Shown here in pieces: positions 31,112 through 40,376 of a stretch of DNA of 64,000 bases. The notes under the pieces are model-generated. The model did not search any database. It had not been told where the DNA came from and worked only from the letters and a program-made list of their open reading frames with translations. Numbering within the stretch: position 1 is the stretch's first letter; each line of letters starts with the position of its first letter. A program made the position numbers and the translations under genes. Source of the stretch: Scheffersomyces stipitis CBS 6054 (Eukaryota > Ascomycota > Pichiomycetes > Serinales > Debaryomycetaceae); assembly GCF_000209165.1 (NCBI RefSeq), contig NC_009048.1, positions 806,001 through 870,000 of the forward strand. The letters are read 5' to 3'.

Positions 31112-32245
31112 TTACCTTGGTGTCACCACAAATCGATCTTTCCCAATTTTCTTCTTCTTGCCAAATTTGAGAATCATCAGATCAACTTTGACGCCTGGAG
31201 GAACCAAATCCTTGATGAAAGGTACAAAATCGTCATAGTTCCATTCTCTGTCTAATTGGAACAACTCGACAAACCGGGCAGAAAGCGTTGTCGATAAATG
31301 GTCTCTATTGATGTAGATTAAGTTATCCTCTACGGGCATACAGTAGTAACCTCTCAAATAGTGCAAATCGAGCGAAACGTTGTAGAATGCTGGAAGCGAC
31401 GATTTCCACTGGATGAGAAATTCCTTGCTAGACAACAACAGCGTTGCTCGCTCAGAAAGAACATGGATACCAAACCATTTAGCGATCTTGTCATTATCTA
31501 GCAGAACTTCATTTGGTTTATCAGATCGCACTGTGAATTTTTGTACTATAGTAGTAACGATCGAATCGGCGAAATTCAGCTGCTTTTTAGATAATTGGTG
31601 AATAGTATCTACGGCTACTGTGTCTGTTCTGTAATTGAAGCTTTCACTTATCAATGCCGTTATCAAAGTGTATAATACCTCAGTGATGTATTCCGGTGAA
31701 AGAATATATGCTCTGCCGTCAATTTCACAGCCTCCAAGCTCATACCATTCATGGAAGAATTCCTGACGAGAAATCGGCGAATTCTCAAGTAATTCATCAA
31801 CCGAAATTTGTACAGCATGAACGTTATTTGTAGAATCTCGTAATTCGTCTCCGTGAAGACGAGGCAACTTCGTTATATCTATGGATCCCTTCGAGTCAGT
31901 CAACTCATACTCGTACGAACAACTGGCAAACCCTATTAAATTGTTATCGCTAGATACATTATGATCAGATAGTATACTATCCAACTTTCTATGCTGAACT
32001 ATGTTCTGATTGTCGAGCAATAAAACCGTATTCGAATGGTTCATCTGCCTCAATTTCCACGTCTTGTCATCTGTACAAACAACTAGTTGTCCCGGATTGG
32101 AAGTTGTAGATGTGGATGACTTGATAAGCAAATTGTCAGTCTCATTGTCAGATATGTGTCTGAGCAAATCGGACGGTAACTGTAACAATTTGTAGGTATA
32201 CTTCTCGTCAGGCGAGATCTGCTGATAGACAGAATACTTCTTCAT
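31112..32245 (-). CDS. DCC1: Dcc1, subunit of the Ctf18 alternative clamp loader
   Basis: Predicted 377 aa; S. cerevisiae Dcc1 is 380 aa. The N-terminal half shows the family pattern of LLQLPSDLLRHI, then an acidic spacer with LLIKSS, then VVCTDDKTWKLRQMNHSNTVLLL. The C-terminal half is the helical winged-helix part. Dcc1 works with Ctf18 and Ctf8 to load PCNA for sister-chromatid cohesion. A MluI cell-cycle box 71 bases upstream of the ATG fits S-phase expression. Confidence 0.9.
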   Translation of the reverse strand: MKKYSVYQQISPDEKYTYKLLQLPSDLLRHISDNETDNLLIKSSTSTTSNPGQLVVCTDDKTWKLRQMNHSNTVLLLDNQNIVQHRKLDSILSDHNVSSDNNLIGFASCSYEYELTDSKGSIDITKLPRLHGDELRDSTNNVHAVQISVDELLENSPISRQEFFHEWYELGGCEIDGRAYILSPEYITEVLYTLITALISESFNYRTDTVAVDTIHQLSKKQLNFADSIVTTIVQKFTVRSDKPNEVLLDNDKIAKWFGIHVLSERATLLLSSKEFLIQWKSSLPAFYNVSLDLHYLRGYYCMPVEDNLIYINRDHLSTTLSARFVELFQLDREWNYDDFVPFIKDLVPPGVKVDLMILKFGKKKKIGKDRFVVTPR

Positions 32246-32315
32246 CGTAAATGAGCCTCCGATCTGACCTAATGAAGCGTACTAGCCTGCAAAAAATGAA
32301 GACTCTTCAGATCAG

Positions 32316-32321
32316 ACGCGT
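32316..32321. promoter_or_regulatory. MluI cell-cycle box upstream of DCC1
   Basis: ACGCGT, the MBF recognition core, lies 71 bases from the ATG of a replication/cohesion gene, the class that MBF controls at G1/S. Confidence 0.7.
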
Positions 32322-32332
32322 AGTTTATATGA

Positions 32333-32356
32333 ATTTCGAGATATTCACGTGACTTG
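32333..32356. promoter_or_regulatory. CACGTG-centred 24-base element upstream of DCC1
   Basis: Matches 20673-20696 (BUD3) at 23 of 24 bases. It lies about 90-110 bases before the DCC1 ATG, in the opposite orientation relative to the gene. Confidence 0.5.
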
Positions 32357-32684
32357 AAGCCCAGCACAAGTTGCAACTTTACCATTACTGAAATACAGAT
32401 GAAGCTAAAAACAAAATTTACTAACAACTATAAGATAATACAGAAATAAAGACAAGGACTGGACTCTATTAGGGGGTGCAATTCTTGGGGTTTGTCAAAA
32501 ATAATCACTTTCAAATGTGATTCAATCTATACTTGGGTATACAATATCGGTACGATAAGTTATGACATGGGCTACAACTGAATTTCATCTTAGACTCACT
32601 TTTTTAGGGGTAGTTGGTATTAATATTAAGGAGTCTTTGAAAGAAACCCAGAAGAATTGTGCTTTGCTTTTTATAGGAGAAGAT

Positions 32685-33758
32685 TCAGAAGTTCGAGCCT
32701 TGGTTGATGTTTCTGTCTCTGACACCCAATTCTCCGTTGAAGAAGTCATCGCTGCCGACCTTTTCGTTCTTTCTCCAAAAGGTCCAGCCACCGGAGCCGT
32801 AGTCCTTGTTGGATCTCCTTTTCAAGTAGAACAATACGGAGATAAGCCCGATCAAGATGGAACCACCTACACCAACAACTACACCTACTACGATTCTGTT
32901 TGTGTTGGACAACCCTCCGCCACCATTGTTGGAGTTATCACTAGCAGCTGAAGGACTTGAGTCGTGAGTCACAATAGATGTCTGTGTCACAACCACAGTT
33001 CTTCCATTGTCTACGGAACTGAATGTGGTGACAATATGAGAAGTTTCTTCTGTTTGAGACGTATGTGTGGAGCTCAGAGTTGTGTCAGAAGATCTAGTTT
33101 CAGATGTCTGGGAGGTTTCGGAATCGGTTTTGGTTTCTTGGGGGAGACTACTGGAGGTCTGTTGCGAAGTTTCGTCTGCTGTTGATGTTGTTGAAGTCAG
33201 AGAAGTGTGTTCTTCAGATGATGAAGAAGACGATGATGAAGTTTCAGAAGAGCTCTGTTCTGATGAACTTGATGAGCTCGATGTCTCTGTAGAGCTGGAA
33301 GTAGGTGGAATTTCAGAAGAAGTTTCAGAGCTTGATGAAGGTGAAAAAGATGAAGATTCTGAAGTTAAAGTGTCTGAAGAGGATGAAGGGGAAAGAGACG
33401 ATTCTGAAGACGTAGAACCGAAGCCGGGATCGGAAGAGGACGTGGAGTTGTCGCCATCAGCTCTCCTGGCGATATTCTTAACATGTTCGTTAACAACCTC
33501 TTCCATGCCAGGAACCTTGTACAAGGGATACTGCAAAAGTCTATCGAGAATAGAGTCGTCAGTAGGATTGTTCAAAGCAGCAGCAACTGACGACGAAGAA
33601 GTCGTTGCCGGCTCTGAGCTGTTGACGAGCTTAGCTGGCATAAATTTGGAGTCGGCACCATGGGTGTTATGGCATGAGTGGTGCAAAGGCATGCTGCCGT
33701 TGAGTGTAACCAAGCCTACACAGGTAACCACCAACACCAAGGCAAGAGTACGCAACAT
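32685..33758 (-). CDS. DFI1: Ser-rich wall-sensor membrane protein, Dfi1/Mid2 type
   Basis: Predicted 357 aa from the ATG at 33758, which opens a signal peptide (MLRTLALVLVVTCVGLVTLNG). About 150 residues of Ser/Thr/Glu-rich, probably O-mannosylated ectodomain follow. Then comes one membrane helix with a GxxxG core (IVVGVVVGVGGSILIGL) and a short basic cytoplasmic tail. This is the plan of Mid2-like integrity sensors and of C. albicans Dfi1, whose glycophorin-like GxxxG helix I recall. An in-frame ATG at 33815 would add 19 residues. A TATATAA at 33841-33847 lies only about 30 bases from that ATG, so the later start is favoured. Function is inferred from architecture. Confidence 0.72.
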   Translation of the reverse strand: MLRTLALVLVVTCVGLVTLNGSMPLHHSCHNTHGADSKFMPAKLVNSSEPATTSSSSVAAALNNPTDDSILDRLLQYPLYKVPGMEEVVNEHVKNIARRADGDNSTSSSDPGFGSTSSESSLSPSSSSDTLTSESSSFSPSSSSETSSEIPPTSSSTETSSSSSSSEQSSSETSSSSSSSSEEHTSLTSTTSTADETSQQTSSSLPQETKTDSETSQTSETRSSDTTLSSTHTSQTEETSHIVTTFSSVDNGRTVVVTQTSIVTHDSSPSAASDNSNNGGGGLSNTNRIVVGVVVGVGGSILIGLISVLFYLKRRSNKDYGSGGWTFWRKNEKVGSDDFFNGELGVRDRNINQGSNF

Positions 33759-34129
33759 GGCTGTCTTATGGGACTGAATGGTTCTAGGATTGACGTTAAG
33801 TTTTTCGGAGCTCATGATGTGCAATGAAAATGGCGGCACTTATATAAGGTGTTTGGGAGTTGTGAGATGATTGTGAATAAAGATCAGAACAGATCGGATG
33901 GGGCGAGGATGAACGATATAGAAGATATGATGATGTGAAAATGTGAAGATACCCGTATAACGTTTGGTGTAATGACAGATGCGTGTTGTTCTATGGTATG
34001 AGACGATGTGATATGCTGGTAACAGGAGTTGCAGTTCGTCGTAGCGATCGTGTAGAAATGTCTATATGGATTTTAGGCTGGTTCTAAGTGGGCAACTATT
34101 TAGTGCTGTCGCTATGGTCTAGTGCTGAA

Positions 34130-35750
34130 GAGCAGTGACGAGATGAAGAAAAGGGAATGACAAGTTTGTCGAAGTTGTGTTCGTTTGAGAACGGATATTG
34201 TCACGAAGTGTGATATTTTTGGGGTGGAGCTGAAGAGCAAAAAATGACGAGAAGAAAATTCACGATACAGAAAGAACCACGTAAAATTTACAGTTTTAGG
34301 TTCGTTTCCTGTGTGGTTGTCTCATTTTATTGAATACATATAAATAGCACTGAGGCGTGGATAGGAGCTGGGAGCAGTGTGAAAAAATAGTGGAAAAAAT
34401 AGTGGAAAAAATAGTGAGAAAATAGTGAGAGCAGTGGGCCCGTGGGAGGTGTGGGCTGTGCCGTAGTGAGAAAATTGTGTAACGAGAGACAAAAACTAAA
34501 CAAAAGCGACAAAAGCGAGAAAGACGAGAAAAACAAAAATAGTGAGAACAGTGAGGCTAGTGAGAGCTAAAATAGTGGAAAAGCGAGAGTGAAAATAGTG
34601 GAAAAACGAGAGTAAAAATAGTGAGAATAGCCAGAGTGAAAATAGTGAGAAGAGCGAGAAGAGCAAGGAGGTACGGTCGAATAGACACTGTATCGACTCC
34701 AGGAACGATTTATATTGACGGCATCAAGTTCGCTCAGCTCCACTTCCCCTGGACCGGTGGTATCTTGCCCTTGTGTTTGAGTTCTGTAGTGTGCTGGGCC
34801 GCTTATCGTTATTGTGTGATAGGGAGATGTCGCTGTACGGAATTGTTCTGGCGCACTAAATCTTTGTTGCGAATCAACAAGCGAGAATTAGTGAAGCAAT
34901 GTCGTGCCGTTGCCGTAGCAAAAAGGCATTAGGGGCGTAGCAGAACAGCCCGGGTTGTTTCGTCTGAGTATTCTCAAAACATTTCCACCGCAGGTGTCTC
35001 TCAGTTGTCGCACAGAGACACCACTTTTGCTGGTGCTGAATCGAGTCCGGTTATTAAAGTGAAAATATCCGAGTTATAGTGTGATGTTTCCAGACTTGTA
35101 ATTCACAATTTTGGTGACAGTAGTCTGATTTTAGTGATTTTAGAGCCTTGTAGTGTGACAATAGTGTGACTTTATTGGTTACGGTTTCGTGTATTGGCCA
35201 GTGAGATTTACGAGAACTCGCAGCTCGGCAATCGCCGTTCGGCTACTGTGACCAAACCTTACTTCTTTGTACTGAGCTCGTCTCGCTATTTTCAGTTCTC
35301 TCCTGAGCCTTCTCGCTGTTGTCACTATTCTGCTTAGACCGAATGGGTCTTCTCTCGCTGTTCTCCAGAACGAGTCTTCCTGGTGTCAAGCTTGCCACTG
35401 TCGTTGTTCTAATATTGCCTCGGTTCCGATGTCTACGCTGATCGTTTTCGTACACTTTTTGATACTCTTCTAGAGGTATTTCTCTCGCAAAATCTCATCC
35501 CTCTCTCTGTCTCTCTAAATCCAAATGCTCACCGCCTCATCTAGTCGCAGCTCTCGCTACACTCTCACTAATCTCACTAATCAATGTTCTCACTATTTCT
35601 GCTCTTCTCGCTATTCTTACTAATGGACTCTCAAGTGACACTATATACGGAGGACGTCACCGCCCTCTTCTCTCCGGTTCCACTGTATTCCCGCTGACAT
35701 ACTATCTCCGGCTTATTAATCTCTCCTTAGAAACAGCAGACAAAGTCATT
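34130..35750. repeat. Degenerate inverted purine/pyrimidine arrays, locus 2
   Basis: The left arm has at least nine AATAGTG units between 34386 and 34660. The first part is a near-perfect 12-base array (AAAAAATAGTGG at about 34382-34415), followed by AATAGTGAGAA forms mixed with GCGAGAA. The right arm carries TTCTCACTATTT (35587-35598), TCTCGCTATTC and repeated CTCACTAAT, the reverse complements. The same words occur at locus 1. Edges are approximate. Confidence 0.6.
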
Positions 35751-35785
35751 CTCTCCCTAATTATTTCCTGCATAATGTCTCTAGC

Positions 35786-35798
35786 TTCTAGAAAGTTC
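35786..35798 (+). promoter_or_regulatory. Perfect heat-shock element
   Basis: TTCTAGAAAGTTC is three inverted nGAAn units (TTC-ta-GAA-ag-TTC), the Hsf1 consensus. Two further TTC units follow near 35823 and 35834. Confidence 0.85.
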
Positions 35799-35885
35799 CA
35801 TGTTTTTCTCGCTAAATGCGACCCTTCTAGCATATTCTACGATTTTTGGGTGCAAAAAGTGACCCTGTCATCCAATCTTTGGAGA

Positions 35886-35893
35886 TATATAAA
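35886..35893 (+). promoter_or_regulatory. TATA box of the heat-shock-like gene
   Basis: TATATAAA lies 104 bases before the ATG at 35990 and 88 bases after the heat-shock element, ordinary yeast spacing. Confidence 0.75.
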
Positions 35894-35989
35894 TGACCGG
35901 CCCAATATCGCCTTTCTACTCTTTTTGATCAGATTTCTCATCAATAGTCACAACTACTGTCTTATCACAACTTATCAATTCTAATACCA

Positions 35990-37219
35990 ATGTTCGCCAT
36001 TAATCCATACTTCCAGGCTAGCCAACAAGGTTCAACCTACGACTTCGATTCTTTGATCAACTACTTGAATAATGTCCAGAGACAACAATTCCACGAGCAG
36101 TCCAAGCCAAAGATAGTGAAAAAGATAGAAACGGAAGATGAATACCAAATCCAAGTCTACAAGAAGACTGGAGACTTTAACAACTACGAAGTCAGGGCCA
36201 TCAAAGTTCCAAAGCAATTCTCCCAACAACCTCAACTCATTAACGTCATCTTGCAATCGGCCAAGGATAGTTTCAAAAAGACATTCCAGTTCAAGGAACA
36301 AGATATCAACGTTGAGGACATCAACTGGGAATGGTACAAGCAAGAAAACATCTTGGTGTTGAACGTCCCCAAGAAGGTTCATGTCTGCCACTCCAACAGT
36401 TTCGAGGACTTGGCATCAATGCTCGGATTCCCATTTGGTGCATTTGGATTGCAACAGCAGACACAAAAGAAGCCAACACCAGTTGCTATGGAAAGGTCCA
36501 GGTCAGAGCAAGCAAGATTGCAGGCTGAAGCAGAGGAAATTGCAAGAAAAGAAGCCGAAGAACAGTTGAGGCAACAACAAGAAGAAGAAAGAAAAGCTGC
36601 CATTTCTAGAAGAGAGGCTGAAGAAAGAAAAGCAGCTGAGGCTTTGGCAAGAGCTGAAGTCGAAAGGGCCAGAATAGAAGCAGAAGAGAGAGCTCAAAGA
36701 GAAGCAAAAGAGAAGGCTAGAAGGGAAGCCCAAGAAAAAGAAAGAAGAGAAGCCCAAGAAAAGGCAAGAAGAGAAGCCCAAGAAAAAGCTAGAAAGATTG
36801 CTGAAGCAAAGATTGCTGAATCAAAGGCTGCTGAAGCTAAGAGAAAGACTGCAGAACAGGAAAGAATCAAGCAACAGAGAGAAGCTTATGAAAACATGCT
36901 CAGACAACAACAAGAATTCATGAATAACTTCTTTGGTCCTTACTTGTCGCACAATTTCGGAACAGGATCAGTACCAGTATCTCCACCAACATCAAGGCCC
37001 ACTTCAACACAAGCTACTTCGGAAAAGACTGAATCCCCTGCTAAGGCTAACTACGATTCTGACAGTGAATCAATAACATCTGAGCCGGAAACTTCCTCTG
37101 AAAAGTCACATCCAAAGGAATCTGAAGAAATGCACAGATTGCATAAGCATCCATCTTTAGAGGAAGTTGATGATGAAGAGTTCGTGTTGTTCAACAAAAA
37201 GTTCGGAGACCAGAAGTGA
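35990..37219 (+). CDS. Small-heat-shock-like protein with long charged helix
   Basis: Predicted 409 aa. Residues about 45-132 resemble an alpha-crystallin domain: EDEYQIQVYKK looks like an early strand, and FKKTFQFKEQDINVEDINWEW then ILVLNVPKKV mimic the sHSP pattern F-x-LP-x-x-V, I-x-A, NGVL-x-I-x-VPK. A predicted uninterrupted charged helix or coiled coil (about 165-312) follows, built of Arg/Glu/Ala repeats such as REAQEKARREAQEKARK. A Ser/Thr/Pro segment and an acidic tail with EEVDDEEFVLF end the protein. The promoter has a perfect heat-shock element and TATA box. I know no standard sHSP with such a helix, so I give no symbol. Role in protein aggregation control is an inference. Confidence 0.6.
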   Translation: MFAINPYFQASQQGSTYDFDSLINYLNNVQRQQFHEQSKPKIVKKIETEDEYQIQVYKKTGDFNNYEVRAIKVPKQFSQQPQLINVILQSAKDSFKKTFQFKEQDINVEDINWEWYKQENILVLNVPKKVHVCHSNSFEDLASMLGFPFGAFGLQQQTQKKPTPVAMERSRSEQARLQAEAEEIARKEAEEQLRQQQEEERKAAISRREAEERKAAEALARAEVERARIEAEERAQREAKEKARREAQEKERREAQEKARREAQEKARKIAEAKIAESKAAEAKRKTAEQERIKQQREAYENMLRQQQEFMNNFFGPYLSHNFGTGSVPVSPPTSRPTSTQATSEKTESPAKANYDSDSESITSEPETSSEKSHPKESEEMHRLHKHPSLEEVDDEEFVLFNKKFGDQK

Positions 37220-37533
37220 GCTTCATTTCGCAGCCAAAGTTGCAATTTGCAACCAAACCTTATCTAATTGCATTTAATAAATACTAGTTTCTATAACCCA
37301 TATCGTAAGCGCCTTATTTATTCCGATCCATAAATTGCCATTTACCTACATTTCTAAGGAGATAGAGCATTAAGGAAGCATTGAAATCGGAGTATACATT
37401 GTGTCCAATAGTAATTCAAATCAAGAATATGTTTTTAATCACGTGATCCCCCACCACATTCAGTATCATACGACCAGATTTTTCACTTTTACTCTTCCTC
37501 TAATTCCAACCTAATAGTCACCAAAAGCATTCA
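37220..37533. other. COQ11 promoter region
   Basis: AT-rich, with ATCACGTGAT whose CACGTG is at 37440-37445, 89 bases before the COQ11 ATG. No gene. Confidence 0.45.
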
Positions 37534-38337
37534 ATGTCGGTGGCAAAGTCAATTGCAGTCTTTGGCGGACTGGGTTTCCTTGGTCGTAAGATCTGTGAAG
37601 TGGGAATCCAGAGAGGATATGACGTAACAGCATTTTCCAGATCGGGGGAGCCTCCACAAGCTGCTATCCATCAGCCATGGATCAAAGAGGTCAATTGGGA
37701 GAAAGGCAACATATTTGAACCTCTGACTTATACGCATAGCTTATCTTCGTTTGGAACTGTAGTTCATTCTATAGGTATTCTTTTTGAAAATTCAAGTTAT
37801 AAGAAGACGATGAACTCCAACTTCAACTTCTTGAACGACATCCAGAATTTGGCTTCACTGCTCAAAGGGCCCAATCCCATGGCCAAAGACGATCACAACA
37901 CCTATGAAGCTATTCAGCGAGATTCGGCTGTACTTTTGGCTGATAACTTTATTGAGCACCAGAAACAGGACCCTGTATTCGTGTATATCTCGGCTGATAG
38001 TCAATTCCCAATAGTACCTCTGGAGTATTTGACTACCAAAAGAGAGGCTGAATTTGAATTATCGTGTAAAAAGGGTTTGCGCTCAATCTTGATGAGACCA
38101 GGGTTCATGTACGATCCATCTCATGAGGGCCAGGATAACCGTGACATTCTTGCCCGCCTCTTGAAGTTGGGCTATTCTACAAAAGAAGTCATTGTTGGAG
38201 ACAAAATCTCGTTCTTGAACAAGCTGGTCAGACCGCCAGTGACTACAGAACAGGTTGCATCTAAGATCTTCGAGAAGATCGAGAACCCAGACTTCAGTGG
38301 AGTGGTGTCGTTGGACGAGATTGCTGGTCGGAGATGA
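37534..38337 (+). CDS. COQ11: Atypical SDR protein Coq11 of ubiquinone synthesis
   Basis: Predicted 267 aa; S. cerevisiae Coq11 (YLR290C) is 277 aa. An N-terminal Rossmann motif GGLGFLG (residues 11-17) follows IAVF, with SR after the second strand (AFSRSG), suggesting NADP-type binding. There is no classic YxxxK catalytic pair at the usual place, as in atypical complex-I-NDUFA9-like SDRs. RSILMRPGFMYDP is the conserved C-terminal signature. Coq11 associates with the CoQ synthome in the mitochondrial inner membrane. Some fungi fuse Coq10 and Coq11; here Coq11 stands alone. It is convergent with the HPP gene. Confidence 0.88.
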   Translation: MSVAKSIAVFGGLGFLGRKICEVGIQRGYDVTAFSRSGEPPQAAIHQPWIKEVNWEKGNIFEPLTYTHSLSSFGTVVHSIGILFENSSYKKTMNSNFNFLNDIQNLASLLKGPNPMAKDDHNTYEAIQRDSAVLLADNFIEHQKQDPVFVYISADSQFPIVPLEYLTTKREAEFELSCKKGLRSILMRPGFMYDPSHEGQDNRDILARLLKLGYSTKEVIVGDKISFLNKLVRPPVTTEQVASKIFEKIENPDFSGVVSLDEIAGRR

Positions 38338-38571
38338 GTTACGAAATCATGTCAAATTTAAAGAAAAAAGTTAATATTGCTAACTACTAATGATTCTAAT
38401 CTGATATTAATTCTAATAATGTCAATGGTTCTAATGATGCTGATTGTTCTGACGGTACTAATAGTACATTTGGTAGAAATACGTTCATGAATAAATATAT
38501 ATGCATTCGTAGCTTTTTCGTTGCTCTTCGTAAGTGTTCGTTCTCGTCAATTCATCCACTGTCATGTCTTA

Positions 38572-39459
38572 TCACACTTGTTGCGATGGGGTGGCATGGA
38601 GTCTTTGCAATTTCATCCGGAGCGAATCGAGCCATTCTACTTCCACCTCCATAAGATCAAGTTCCTCTGGCACCAACACCGAATCGTGCGCAATCTGGAT
38701 CGTTGCCAACAGGGGAACATAGGTGATACCTTCTATAGCATCGTCGTCTTCCAGACTGGAACTTGGGGCATCGGCTGTAGTCTCCATCTCTGATTTCTCT
38801 AGTGGAGTCAGCGTTGGCTTGGGTACTGGTAGAGGAGCAGGAGTCCACCAGTAAACGGGATACGACCTCACAATATTTCCCGTGATTAATGCGACGGTTA
38901 TAATCAACAACGACGATATGATCTGCACTGGCAAATACCACCAGCTCATGCTTCGAATCTGATCGTCAAGAGAGGGCAAGAGTGCTGAGGCACCTGCTGG
39001 AGGATGCACACAGTTGCAGATCGACATGAGGACAGAAGCAACAGCTACACTGAGTGAACCGCTAGCCCAGTAGTGCTCCCGGCCACCAGCACTCAACAGA
39101 AACAACTTCTGGATACAAATACCTACCAATGACGACAAAAAATGACCCATAAAGACGCTTCTAGGCTGGGCCAAAGGAGCCTGCGAAGCATTGAAGCAGA
39201 GAATTGCCAGCGCTCCATAACTAGCAATTATCATAGGAGCATTATGGCTTGTGAAAGCTGTATGACTCTTGAAGATTCCCTCTATTAGCGAGAGACCACA
39301 AAAGGTACCAATGAGAGTTTCGAGCCAAATATAGTAGTCATGTCTGGGAGGGGCCTGATGAGCTCCAAGGAACCGGCCAATCCATGGCGGAAGACGGTTG
39401 AGCCGATTAGCCGGAACATATTTGTTCAATACGTTGTCTATGGTAAACTTGAACACCAT
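38572..39459 (-). CDS. HPP-family integral membrane protein
   Basis: Predicted 295 aa. About five membrane segments (about residues 45-200) include the family signature HPPAGASALLP (residues about 152-162). The cytosolic C-terminus is long and acidic. HPP-domain proteins occur in bacteria, plants and fungi; a plant/cyanobacterial group moves nitrite into plastids, but the fungal role is not known to me. Two TGAGTCA sites upstream (39659-39665 and 39940-39946) match Gcn4/bZIP sites, so amino-acid or nitrogen control is possible. No S. cerevisiae equivalent comes to mind. Confidence 0.82.
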   Translation of the reverse strand: MVFKFTIDNVLNKYVPANRLNRLPPWIGRFLGAHQAPPRHDYYIWLETLIGTFCGLSLIEGIFKSHTAFTSHNAPMIIASYGALAILCFNASQAPLAQPRSVFMGHFLSSLVGICIQKLFLLSAGGREHYWASGSLSVAVASVLMSICNCVHPPAGASALLPSLDDQIRSMSWWYLPVQIISSLLIITVALITGNIVRSYPVYWWTPAPLPVPKPTLTPLEKSEMETTADAPSSSLEDDDAIEGITYVPLLATIQIAHDSVLVPEELDLMEVEVEWLDSLRMKLQRLHATPSQQV

Positions 39460-39658
39460 CTTGGGGAATCTGAGAAAGATAAGAGAATGAAGTATATTTT
39501 GGGTACAATTAGAGATGGAAGTGCTTTTACCCCAGCTTTAAATTCTGCTTATTTAATACTTTGAATCTCTTCTGCCCTCATTTGTTTTTGATAAGAAGGG
39601 ATATTCTCTGAAATTTATAGGTTTCAGCCTGGCGTGAATAAAGTAATTAGTAATCGGA

Positions 39659-39665
39659 TGAGTCA
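39659..39665. promoter_or_regulatory. TGAGTCA (Gcn4/bZIP) site
   Basis: Perfect half-palindromic bZIP consensus 200 bases upstream of the HPP-family ATG. Confidence 0.45.
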
Positions 39666-39939
39666 ATAACAGTAGGCGTTACTGGAGTCCGATGATGTAA
39701 AACGTCTATGAAAGCTGGCTGAATATGTCTCGGGCTTTTTACAAGTTTTCCGTTTTTTTTTTCACGCGGAACTGTTGTGGACAGAGTCATGTTTACAGAA
39801 CGGCTGAGTCCGAGTCGCTGTTAAACTTAGAGTTAAAGTCGCACTGCACTCGTAGTTACAGTCGGAGTCAGTGCCGGAGTCACCCAGATCAAAAGCCTCT
39901 AAACCATGTGAACATCCAGACTAGCCATTCGAGTTATAG

Positions 39940-39946
39940 CTGAGTC
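39940..39946. promoter_or_regulatory. Second TGAGTCA (Gcn4/bZIP) site
   Basis: Same 7-base consensus, 481 bases upstream of the HPP-family ATG. Confidence 0.4.
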
Positions 39947-40376
39947 AGACAGACTTCCGTCACTCCAAAATGGTTCTATTTTGTAAGGAAAGGGAAAAAT
40001 GACAAGGAATTTCGTCATAGTGCATTATGTACGGTTCTCATTATGTCATAGAAATAATATGTCTATATTGCATTTCTACTTGATTATCAATGTAAAATAC
40101 TTGCTTTCTTTCTATATCGCATAGCTAAATCATTATATCATGTAATATTACTTTATGATAGAGCATACACTCTGATTTATCAGTAGTCTTTCAGCTACTC
40201 TTTCTTATGTAAGGTTTATCAACTGTCTAAATGGTGAACTGAGGAGGACGAGCCTGTCTATCTTCTTGTTCTATACAAAGTAGGCGTCCTTCCGTGCATC
40301 GGGCAGATGACAGTAGCTTAGCAGCTGGTTTCAGCTCGCTTTTGGGGCATAGCATGCGCTTTTGAATGGACATGGA

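Larger units (their letters stand above)
32246..32684. other. DCC1 promoter region
   Basis: Holds ACGCGT at 32316-32321 and the 24-base CACGTG element at 32333-32356, plus the 3' end of the DFI1-like gene. A plus-strand frame over 32562-32951 runs into the antisense of that gene and is rejected. Confidence 0.5.
33816..35989. other. Long divergent intergenic region with inverted arrays
   Basis: About 2.2 kb between the DFI1-like gene (minus) and the heat-shock-like gene (plus). It holds the purine-rich array 34.13-34.68 kb, a mixed centre with no ATG-initiated credible gene, the pyrimidine-rich array 35.25-35.75 kb, and then the heat-shock promoter (35786-35893). Confidence 0.6.
39460..40376. 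other. Intergenic region upstream of the HPP gene
   Basis: About 900 bases. Contains two TGAGTCA sites and a stretch (39795-39890) with repeated GAGTC words. No gene; the 3' part is the PMR1 terminator region. Confidence 0.45.

Noticed and set aside
33067..33777. 236-codon plus-strand frame antisense to the DFI1-like gene
   Set aside because: Runs of Glu/Asp/Ser arise from reading the Ser-rich gene backwards.
34621..34932. 103-codon frame between the arms of repeat locus 2
   Set aside because: Begins with GTG and mostly covers array sequence; no domain seen.
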